DNA from: JAAFHB01 sp963675995
GTDB taxonomy: Bacteria; Bacteroidota; Bacteroidia; Bacteroidales; Prolixibacteraceae
Reading direction: 5' to 3'
NCBI GenBank assembly: GCA_963675995.2
Contig: CAXXIY010000002.1
Location: forward strand, 1,984,001-2,048,000
Length of the DNA: 64,000 nucleotides
Positions 23,621-31,010 of this stretch are shown one piece after another. Below the pieces are notes generated by a model. That model was not told the origin of the DNA. It saw only the letters and a program-made list of their open reading frames with translations, and did not search any database. Each line of letters starts with the position of its first letter. The first letter of the stretch is position 1. The position numbers and the translations under genes were made by a program.

Positions 23621-25522
23621 ATGGAAAAGCTGGAATACAAATTATTGATTTTATTGTTGTTGATCGCTTCAGCCACCTTTGCAAATGATTACCATGTATC
23701 GGTAAATGGTAGCGATAAAAATGACGGATCGTTATCAAAACCCTTTAAAACTATAAGTTTTGCTGCCCGGCTTGCAAAACCAGGTGATATAATAACTGTT
23801 CATGCCGGAACCTACCGTGAATGGATCAATCCGGCACGAGGGGGAGAAAGTGATGTAAACAGAATTGTTTACAGGGCCGCTACGGGTGAAAAGGTGGAGA
23901 TTAAAGGCTCTGAGGTCATTACCGGGTGGAAAAAGGAGAAGAACGGGGTGTGGAAAGTAACGATTCCAAACTCATTCTTTGGTGATTATAATCCCTATAA
24001 GGATTCTATCTATGGGGATTGGTTCTCGAATCATGGCAGAATTCACCATACTGGGGAGGTATTTTTAAATGGAAAATCATTATTTGAAAAGGAGAAAATC
24101 GAGAAAGTAATCAACCCGTTACCTGATGCAACCATTAAAGACAGTGAAGGATCAACCTACACATGGTACTGCGAGAGCGATAATAACAATACAACAATCT
24201 GGGCAAACTTTCAGAAATTTAATCCCAATAAAGAACTGGTTGAGTTAAGTGCACGCAAAACCTGTTTTTATCCTGAAAAGCCGGGTATCAATTATCTTAC
24301 TATTCAGGGATTTAACATCAGTCAGGCAGCAACCCAGTGGGCTGCTCCAACAGCCGAACAGATCGGAATGATTTCGACAAATTGGAATAAGGGTTGGATT
24401 ATCGAAAACAATGTAATTCATGATTCAAAATGTTCGGGTATTACCCTGGGAAAAGAGCGGGGAACGGGCCATAATGTCTGGTCGGCAAATAAAAGCATTG
24501 ATGGATCGTTACATTATATTGAGGTAACATTCAGGACTTTACGAAATGGATGGAGCAAAGCCAATATTGGTTCTCATCTGGTGAGGAATAATGAGATTTT
24601 CAATTGCGAACAGACCGGTATATGCGGAAGTATGGGAGCTGCATTTAGCATTATAAAATATAATCATATTCATCATATATGGACGAAAAGACAGTTTAGC
24701 GGAGCGGAAATTGGGGGAATAAAGTTCCACGCAGCCATTGATACTAAAATTGAGAAAAACCGCATTCACAATACAGGAAGGGGTATTTGGCTCGATTGGA
24801 TGGCCCAGGGGACCCGTGTTTCAAAAAACCTGTTGTATGACAACGATCTGGAGGATCTCTTTATGGAAGTAGATCACGGACCAACGTTGGTTGATAATAA
24901 CATCATGCTATCGTCACATGGAATCAGAACCCAGTCGCAAGGTTCGGCAATTGTACACAATCTAATTGCAGGTCAGCTTCGTATGTGGCCGGAGCCGGGA
25001 CGGTTTACACCCTATCATTTGCCCCATTCGACCGAGGTTGCAGGGCTTTCAACCATCTTTTCAGGCGATGACCGTTATTACAATAATGTGTTCCTTGGTT
25101 GTGGTGAGGAATTGAATAAGAAGGATCCAAGAAGTTGCTATGGTCTGGTTATTTATAATGAGGCTAAGTTGCCCGTCTGGATTAGTGGAAATATCTATTT
25201 CAATAAGGCTTTAGCTTACAAATCGGAAGAAAGTAAGGTTGAAAATCCCGGTCTTAAACCTGAATTTAAGATAGTTGAAGAGGGAAATCAAGTGTTTTTG
25301 AATATTAATATTGGCGAGTATACCGAAAAGCCTAAAACCCATTTGATTACCACTGAGTTGCTTGGAAAGGCAAAAATGGCCAATGAACCATTTGAGAATC
25401 CTGATGGTACACCATTGAAAATAGATACCGATTTTATAGGGAACCAACGTTCATCGTCAAATCCAACTGCCGGTCCTTTTGAGGGATATATTGGGGGTAA
25501 ACAAACCATAAAAGTTTGGTAG
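23621..25522 (+). CDS. Secreted parallel beta-helix protein 2 (glycoside hydrolase/lyase-like)
   Basis: 633 residues, clearly duplicated from the preceding gene: same N-terminus (DYHVSVNGSDKNDG), same core block (about 365-395: KFHAAIDTKIEKNRI, RGIWLDWMAQGTRVS) and same C-terminus (PTAGPFEG, then TIKVW). Signal peptide MEKLEYKLLILLLLIASATFA. Divergence between the two, especially in the loop at about 160-200, suggests different linkages in one glycan. As with its twin, a GH141-like assignment is possible but not proved. Gap between the two is only 57 bases, so co-transcription is expected. Confidence 0.78.
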   Translation: MEKLEYKLLILLLLIASATFANDYHVSVNGSDKNDGSLSKPFKTISFAARLAKPGDIITVHAGTYREWINPARGGESDVNRIVYRAATGEKVEIKGSEVITGWKKEKNGVWKVTIPNSFFGDYNPYKDSIYGDWFSNHGRIHHTGEVFLNGKSLFEKEKIEKVINPLPDATIKDSEGSTYTWYCESDNNNTTIWANFQKFNPNKELVELSARKTCFYPEKPGINYLTIQGFNISQAATQWAAPTAEQIGMISTNWNKGWIIENNVIHDSKCSGITLGKERGTGHNVWSANKSIDGSLHYIEVTFRTLRNGWSKANIGSHLVRNNEIFNCEQTGICGSMGAAFSIIKYNHIHHIWTKRQFSGAEIGGIKFHAAIDTKIEKNRIHNTGRGIWLDWMAQGTRVSKNLLYDNDLEDLFMEVDHGPTLVDNNIMLSSHGIRTQSQGSAIVHNLIAGQLRMWPEPGRFTPYHLPHSTEVAGLSTIFSGDDRYYNNVFLGCGEELNKKDPRSCYGLVIYNEAKLPVWISGNIYFNKALAYKSEESKVENPGLKPEFKIVEEGNQVFLNINIGEYTEKPKTHLITTELLGKAKMANEPFENPDGTPLKIDTDFIGNQRSSSNPTAGPFEGYIGGKQTIKVW

Positions 25523-25580
25523 CGTTTTTTTGCATCTTTGCTATGCTGTTACAAAAATTGTGACAGGCTAATATTTTAAT

Positions 25581-26069
25581 ATGAAGGACTTGAAAGTATT
25601 GTTGAGATTTTGTGCTGTGATGTTATTTGCGCTTGTGTTTATTTCTGGTTGCCAAAAGGTCGGGGAAACTTATTCCATTGAAAAAGAGGCTATCCAGATA
25701 AAGGCGTGGATGCAAACTATGATTGATAAGAAATTTAATATTGACACTACCTCTACTGGTCTATTTTATATTGTGAATAAGGTGGGAACTGGCAGGAAGG
25801 TGGTTGCCGGTGATACTGTTACAGTTCAATATTCGGGAATGTTTCTCGATGGGACGGTCTTTGACGCATCTTCAAGTTTTACCTATATTCACAAGGCAAC
25901 CGGTCAAAGAATGATTCAAGGATGGGAAGAGGGTATTGAAGTAATGAACAAGGGAGAAAACGCAGTTTTTTTGATCCCATCTGAAAAAGGGTATGGAAGT
26001 TATGGATATGGTTATGTTCCGCCTTATACTCCATTGCTTTATGTAATAGAAATGGTTGATATTAAGTAA
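25581..26069 (+). CDS. FKBP-type peptidyl-prolyl isomerase lipoprotein
   Basis: 162 residues; signal peptide and lipobox FISGC (Cys24) predict a lipoprotein. The FKBP domain fills residues about 50-162: VAGDTVTVQYSGMFLDGTVFDAS, MIQGWEEGIEVMNKGENAVFLIPSEKGYG. FKBP lipoproteins of Bacteroidota assist folding of exported proteins. Its place inside the glycan island (between a beta-helix enzyme and an oxidoreductase, 13 bases before the latter) suggests help with the folding of the secreted enzymes here. Confidence 0.9.
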   Translation: MKDLKVLLRFCAVMLFALVFISGCQKVGETYSIEKEAIQIKAWMQTMIDKKFNIDTTSTGLFYIVNKVGTGRKVVAGDTVTVQYSGMFLDGTVFDASSSFTYIHKATGQRMIQGWEEGIEVMNKGENAVFLIPSEKGYGSYGYGYVPPYTPLLYVIEMVDIK

Positions 26070-26082
26070 TTAACGTTGCAAG

Positions 26083-27375
26083 ATGGATCGAAGAACGTTT
26101 TTGTGGAATTCAGGAATAGTTGTTGCCGGTGCATCAATAGTCCCTTTTAATTCCCGGTGTACAGGTAAACATCCAAATGACTTAATAAACATTGGAATGA
26201 TAGGCGTTGGTTCGCAGGGCGTTGAACGTAATTTGCGCCATTTTTTGAAATATCAGCAATTGTGCCGTGTTGTTGCTGTTTGCGATGTAAGTATGACGAG
26301 GGCAAAAAGTGCAATGAATCTCGTCAATAATACCTATCATTCAACAGATTGCAAAGCTTTTCAGGATTTTAGGGAGCTTTTGGAAGATCAATCGATCGAT
26401 GCGGTTCAGATTTCAACACCCGATCATTGGCATGTTCCAATCTCGATTATGGCCGCTTTAAAAGGAAAACATATTTGTTGCGAAAAACCAACCCTGACGA
26501 TTGATGAGGGACGTTTACTGAGTAATGTAATCCAAAAAACGGGAGTGATCTATCAGGTATCTGTCGAGGACCGTTTTTTACCGGTTTATCACCAAATGGC
26601 TGAAATTGCATTGAATGGCCGTTTAGGCAGATTAAAGCATATGGAAATTTCACTTCCGATTCCGCAATTGCCGAAGGAGGGGCTTGAAGTGACTAAACCT
26701 CCGCAGGATCTCGATTTCGATCTTTGGCTTGGCCCGGCACCCGAAATTCCTTTTGTCTATTCCCGTACATTTTACAATTTCAGATGGTATGATGCCTTTT
26801 CCGGTGGACTATTAACAGATTGGGGCGCGCACTACTGTGATACCGCACAATTGCTTTCGGGAAATGAATTTGCCGGTCCGACCGAGGTTACTCCGGCAGG
26901 AGAAACCCTTTATTATAATGATGGCATTTTTAATACAGCCTGGCAGTTTGATTTACATTATCGATACCCAAATGGTTTGACGATGCGGGTAAAAAGCGGG
27001 GAAGCCTCGATCCGTATTGAGGGTGAAGAATCATGGGTGGAATCAACTGGGTGGAATAGCAAATTGAGAGCAGGCAATGAAAATATTCTAAATGTGAACG
27101 AGAAGAAAATTGTGCTACCTACTGCTGCTGATGAATTTGTCGACTTTTTGCAAAGTATAAAGAGTAGAAGAAAGGCTATTTATACCGCCGAATCGGGACA
27201 CCGTACCAGCACCCTTTTACATGTCGGAAATATTGCATTAAAACTTAATCGTAAAGTAAAATGGAATCCGGAGAATGAACAGTTTATCAATGATCCGGAA
27301 GCAGATAAATTGAGAAAAAGAGCGATGAGAGAGAAATGGAGTTATACAAAAATTTGCCCTGATTTTAAATATTAA
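26083..27375 (+). CDS. Exported Gfo/Idh/MocA oxidoreductase 1
   Basis: 430 residues. The N-terminus MDRRTFLWNSGIVVAGASIV has a twin-arginine-type signal, meaning export in folded form with bound NAD(P). Rossmann domain: NIGMIGVGSQGVERN (about 36-50), VVAVCDVS, the STPDHWHVP segment and catalytic-side CCEKPT (EKP, about 129-131); C-terminal alpha/beta domain with WLGPAPEIPF and GGLLTDWGAHYCDTAQ. Secreted family members oxidise sugars (for example to 3-keto sugars) with tightly bound cofactor. Relevant partner: the DUF1080 protein at 19369. Paralogue at 31011. Confidence 0.87.
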   Translation: MDRRTFLWNSGIVVAGASIVPFNSRCTGKHPNDLINIGMIGVGSQGVERNLRHFLKYQQLCRVVAVCDVSMTRAKSAMNLVNNTYHSTDCKAFQDFRELLEDQSIDAVQISTPDHWHVPISIMAALKGKHICCEKPTLTIDEGRLLSNVIQKTGVIYQVSVEDRFLPVYHQMAEIALNGRLGRLKHMEISLPIPQLPKEGLEVTKPPQDLDFDLWLGPAPEIPFVYSRTFYNFRWYDAFSGGLLTDWGAHYCDTAQLLSGNEFAGPTEVTPAGETLYYNDGIFNTAWQFDLHYRYPNGLTMRVKSGEASIRIEGEESWVESTGWNSKLRAGNENILNVNEKKIVLPTAADEFVDFLQSIKSRRKAIYTAESGHRTSTLLHVGNIALKLNRKVKWNPENEQFINDPEADKLRKRAMREKWSYTKICPDFKY

Positions 27376-27615
27376 TAATGCCTTTAGGAGGGTTGAAGCA
27401 TCGATTTTTTTAACTGAACGACATTCTTCTTTTTATAAAATTTGGTAATAGATAATGATGCTTTTGTAAGTTATTTCTTTAATTTTACCTTATTTCCAAT
27501 TCCGATTTACAAAATAACCATTTTACGACGAATTAGCTTTGGATTGTAAAATACCTTTGTCACAAGATATTGAAATTGAATTATTTATTCGTAATACATC
27601 AACAAATTTAAAACT
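27376..27615. other. Spacer before the corrinoid operon
   Basis: 240 bp, AT-rich, no gene. A TACCTTTG -7-like element lies at 27552-27559, 56 bases before the corrinoid protein start, without a -33 partner at the right distance. No riboswitch recognised. The four genes downstream could form their own transcript from here. Confidence 0.4.
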
Positions 27616-28281
27616 ATGGAAGAGATTCTTGAAAAACTGGCTTACTGTGTTGAATTTGGAAAAATTAACCTTGCTTCACCTTACCCTCCCGATATGCGCG
27701 GACAGGATGGGGCTGATGAACTGACAAAAAAGGCGCTTGAAATGGGAGTTCCGCCAACCGAAGTATTGAATAAGGGACTAGTTATCGGAATGGGTAAAGT
27801 AGGGGTTAAATTCCGCGAAAATAAAGTTTTTGTTCCTCAGGTGCTTATGAGTGCCAAGGCAATGAGCTTTGGTATGGCGCATCTTAAACCGTACTTTAAT
27901 GATGGATCTGTAGTTCGAAAAGGGAGAATTATTATCGGTACAGTGGAAGGTGATCTTCACGATATCGGTAAAAATCTTGTGGCAATGATGGTTGAAGGGA
28001 GTGGATGGGAAGTGATTGACCTTGGTACCGATGTCAAAGCCGAAAAGTTTGTTGCAGCAGTTGAAGCTAATCCTGGTGCTATTGTTTGTTTATCGGCACT
28101 ACTGACAACAACAATGGTGAATATGGAGAAAATCGGCAAAGCTGTTAAGGAAGCTGTTCCAGGAACAATTGTTGCTATTGGGGGAGCTCCTGTTACCATG
28201 GAATTTAGCAATAAAATTGGCATGGATGTTTATTCTGCTGATCCACAAGGACTTATTGATTACTTGGGAACTCTGAATTAA
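27616..28281 (+). CDS. Corrinoid (cobalamin-binding) methyl-carrier protein, MtaC/MtvC-like
   Basis: 221 residues: a helical cap domain (about 1-88; GMGKVGVKFRENKVFVPQVLMSA) and a B12-binding Rossmann-like domain (about 100-220). Cobalt ligand motif DLHDIGKN (113-120; His115 replaces the lower base), then SALLTTTM (154-161) and GGAPVT, all diagnostic. Such proteins shuttle a methyl group between a substrate-specific methyltransferase and an acceptor methyltransferase. It is followed by a UroD-fold methyltransferase after 11 bases and a homocysteine methyltransferase, so it is the hub of a methyl-transfer module. Confidence 0.93.
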   Translation: MEEILEKLAYCVEFGKINLASPYPPDMRGQDGADELTKKALEMGVPPTEVLNKGLVIGMGKVGVKFRENKVFVPQVLMSAKAMSFGMAHLKPYFNDGSVVRKGRIIIGTVEGDLHDIGKNLVAMMVEGSGWEVIDLGTDVKAEKFVAAVEANPGAIVCLSALLTTTMVNMEKIGKAVKEAVPGTIVAIGGAPVTMEFSNKIGMDVYSADPQGLIDYLGTLN

Positions 28282-28292
28282 TCGTAGCTGAC

Positions 28293-29297
28293 GTGACCAA
28301 AAGGGGGGTCTTTCAGAATTTATGTGACAATATTTTTTCTCAGAACAGGACTATCTTCCGTCCGATTCTGATGCATTTTATTGCCCGGTATGCTGGTGGA
28401 AATTACGCCGGATTCGCTTCCGATCACCGTTTTTTGGTTGAAGCGAATCTACGGGCGCTCAATGATTTTGATATCGATATGGTTGGATTAATTTCTGATC
28501 CATACCGGGAAACAAGCGCCTTTGGAGCTCGGATTGAATTCATTCCTGAGGGTGTTCCCCGTTGCCTTGACCTGGTAATCAAAACGGATGAGGATGTGAG
28601 AAACCTGAGAAGGCCCGATGTCTATCAATCAGAACGGACACTTGACCGGATTCTTGGCGCCGAATTGCTGGCTAAAAGGACAAATGGAGATGTACCCATC
28701 ATCGGATGGATTGAAGGGCCCATGGCTGAGGCATGTGATTTGACCGGTATTGAGCAATTTATGATGATGCAAATGATGAATCCTGATATTGCCAATACTC
28801 TTCTTGATAAATGTGTCTTAACTGCTAAAGATTTTGCCAGGGCACAGATTGAAGCTGGTTGTGATATTATCGGAATGGGAGATGCCATTTGTTCCCAAAT
28901 TGATCCTTTTACCTACCAAACATTTGTAAAAGAACGCCATAGGGAAATTATTAGTTATATTCATGAACAAGGAGCCAAAGTGAAAATACATATTTGTGGC
29001 GACATCTCCCATTTATTACCGTCGATGACTGACCTTGGAATTGATATTTTAGATCTTGACTGGCAGGTTGACCCACAACTGGCATTTGAAATTCTCGGTC
29101 CGGATGTCATCCGGTGTGGAAACATCGATCCCCGGTTTGTGATGGACAAAAGTCCTGAGGAAGTATTTTCAACATGCAAACTTTTGTGTGAAAAGGAGAA
29201 AGGGAGAAAGTTTATTTTATCGGCGGGTTGCGAAATTATCGTAACCACCCCGACTGAAAACCTGATGGCAATGCGAAAAGCCTCTCTGTATCATTAA
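28293..29297 (+). CDS. UroD-fold methyltransferase 2 (MtaA/MtbA-like)
   Basis: 334 residues of the uroporphyrinogen decarboxylase superfamily with a full set of zinc ligands: KIHICGD (His233, Cys235) and SAGCEI (Cys313), the His-x-Cys...Cys pattern of MtaA and MtbA. Other family marks: GWIEGPMAEACDL, DIIGMGDAICSQIDP, LDLDWQVD. It starts 11 bases after the corrinoid protein gene, the arrangement typical of a methyltransferase that uses that carrier. It may demethylate a substrate into the carrier, or move the methyl group from carrier to an acceptor. CoM is not expected in this phylum. Confidence 0.88.
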   Translation: MTKRGVFQNLCDNIFSQNRTIFRPILMHFIARYAGGNYAGFASDHRFLVEANLRALNDFDIDMVGLISDPYRETSAFGARIEFIPEGVPRCLDLVIKTDEDVRNLRRPDVYQSERTLDRILGAELLAKRTNGDVPIIGWIEGPMAEACDLTGIEQFMMMQMMNPDIANTLLDKCVLTAKDFARAQIEAGCDIIGMGDAICSQIDPFTYQTFVKERHREIISYIHEQGAKVKIHICGDISHLLPSMTDLGIDILDLDWQVDPQLAFEILGPDVIRCGNIDPRFVMDKSPEEVFSTCKLLCEKEKGRKFILSAGCEIIVTTPTENLMAMRKASLYH

Positions 29298-29331
29298 TAT
29301 TTTAAATTCAGATTTTAATAATCATCTCGCT

Positions 29332-30213
29332 ATGAAAAAAATTACCAATCGTCTAAAAGAAGGGAAGATTCTGGTTTCTGATGGAGCATGGGGGACCTTT
29401 TTACATGCTAAAGGGTTAAAACCGGGACAATGTCCTGAATTGTGGAATATTGAGCATGCCGCTGAGGTATTTGATATCGCCAAAAGCTATATTGATGCGG
29501 GTGCTGATATGGTGGAGACTAACAGTTTTGGAGGAAGTAGTTTTAAGTTAGTTCATTATGGATTGGCAAGCCGTGCTTCCGAATTGAATGAGGCTGCTGC
29601 GACTATTTCGAGAAAAGCAGCAGGTGACAAATTTGTTCTGGGTTCGGTTGGACCCACAGGAAAGATTTTGATGATGGGTGAGGTAACACCAGAGGAAATC
29701 TACGAATCATTTAAAGAACAGGTCATTGCCCTGGAAAAAGGTGGCGTTGATGCCATTATTATTGAGACAATGACCGATATTGATGAAGCCCGTCTGGCAG
29801 TAAGGGCTGCAAAGGAGAATACGACCCGGGAGGTGATTTGCACCATGACATTTGAAAAGACATTGAATGGTGATTTTCGATCAATGATGGGGGTTTCTCC
29901 TACTGAAATGATGGAGGAACTGGTCCCCGAAGGGGTGGATATTATTGGCGCAAATTGTGGAAATGGAATTGAGGGAATGATTCAGATCGTCAAGGAGATC
30001 AGGGTCTGTAACGCAGAGATTCCCGTTTTAGTTCATGCCAATGCCGGTATGCCTGTCTATCAGGATGGGACAACTTTTTTTCCGGAGACACCTGAACAAA
30101 CGGCAGGATTTGTAAAGGCAATTATCGATGCTGGCGTCAATATCATTGGCGGATGTTGCGGTACCACTCCCGAACATATTCGACAGATCGCCGGTGTTGT
30201 GCGGGCTTCATAA
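29332..30213 (+). CDS. Homocysteine S-methyltransferase-family protein
   Basis: 293 residues, one Hcy domain TIM barrel as in the N-terminal module of MetH or in BhmT. Zinc-binding Cys at 209 (GANCGNG) and the Cys pair 275-276 (GGCCGTTPEHI) are intact. Family marks VSDGAWGTFL (14-23) and ETNSFGGSSFKLVHYG (62-77). There is no THF or B12 domain, so it must use an external methyl donor; the methylated corrinoid protein encoded just upstream is the natural one. Product would be methionine from homocysteine. Start 34 bases after the preceding gene. Confidence 0.9.
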   Translation: MKKITNRLKEGKILVSDGAWGTFLHAKGLKPGQCPELWNIEHAAEVFDIAKSYIDAGADMVETNSFGGSSFKLVHYGLASRASELNEAAATISRKAAGDKFVLGSVGPTGKILMMGEVTPEEIYESFKEQVIALEKGGVDAIIIETMTDIDEARLAVRAAKENTTREVICTMTFEKTLNGDFRSMMGVSPTEMMEELVPEGVDIIGANCGNGIEGMIQIVKEIRVCNAEIPVLVHANAGMPVYQDGTTFFPETPEQTAGFVKAIIDAGVNIIGGCCGTTPEHIRQIAGVVRAS

Positions 30214-30241
30214 ACTGCTATTCTGAAAAATAGGAATTCTA

Positions 30242-30949
30242 ATGATTTCAGATCTAAAAGATTTCACTTATTCTTTTCCTGAACTTGATATTAATGTTGC
30301 TCTTGTAGAAGAGGCAATGGGCTATGGAAAGGGTCAATCACCTGAGCCTTTTCCTGAAATGATCACTTTAGCAATAGAAAAGTCTGCTGATCTTTGTAAT
30401 ATAAAGGGAAGTCTGCTGATTTCGGATGATTTTTGTTTCGATCATTCGGAAACTATCACTATTGAAGGAATCCCTTTTTTGGTAGGAAAAAAAATTGCGA
30501 AACAACTTAAAAATGCAGAAGGGGGAGCGTTGTATATCTGTACTGCTGGTGCAGGAATAGGGGAGAAGAGTAAGGAGCTTTTGGCTACTGGGGACCTGAT
30601 TGAAGGATACATACTTGACGTGATTGGTTCATTGACCGTAGAAGCCGCAACAGACAAGATCCAGGAAAACTTTGAAAATCATTTGGCCAGCTACGGTAGA
30701 ATAAATACCAGCAGGTATAGTCCTGGCTCCTGTGGGTGGCCACTTAAAGATCAAAAGCCATTTTTTGGGTTATTCCCTTATAATCACTGTGGAATTGTAT
30801 TATCCGACTCCTGTTTGATGGATCCCATTAAATCGGTAAGTGGTATTATCGGGTTTGGAACAAATATCAAAAAAACAGCGTATGAGTGCCAGATTTGCGA
30901 GCTTGATACATGCATTTATCGTTCGATACGATTGGCCAGAAGAAAATAG
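30242..30949 (+). CDS. MetH-activation-domain-like protein, candidate corrinoid reactivator
   Basis: 235 residues resembling the AdoMet-binding activation domain at the C-terminus of methionine synthase: RYSPGSCGWPL (158-168) matches the RxSPGY motif that binds S-adenosylmethionine, and GIVLSDSCLMDPIKSVSG (184-201) matches its partner segment. A C-terminal cluster CQICELDTC (Cys216, 219, 224) could hold a metal or iron-sulfur centre, useful for reductive reactivation of cob(II)alamin. Standalone versions accompany corrinoid methyltransferases. Last of the four-gene B12 block, 28 bases after the homocysteine methyltransferase. Confidence 0.82.
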   Translation: MISDLKDFTYSFPELDINVALVEEAMGYGKGQSPEPFPEMITLAIEKSADLCNIKGSLLISDDFCFDHSETITIEGIPFLVGKKIAKQLKNAEGGALYICTAGAGIGEKSKELLATGDLIEGYILDVIGSLTVEAATDKIQENFENHLASYGRINTSRYSPGSCGWPLKDQKPFFGLFPYNHCGIVLSDSCLMDPIKSVSGIIGFGTNIKKTAYECQICELDTCIYRSIRLARRK

Positions 30950-31010
30950 GCTATAACTTAATTTATAAACCAGCTTTGAAATATCATCAACCAATTGAAA
31001 TAAATAACCT

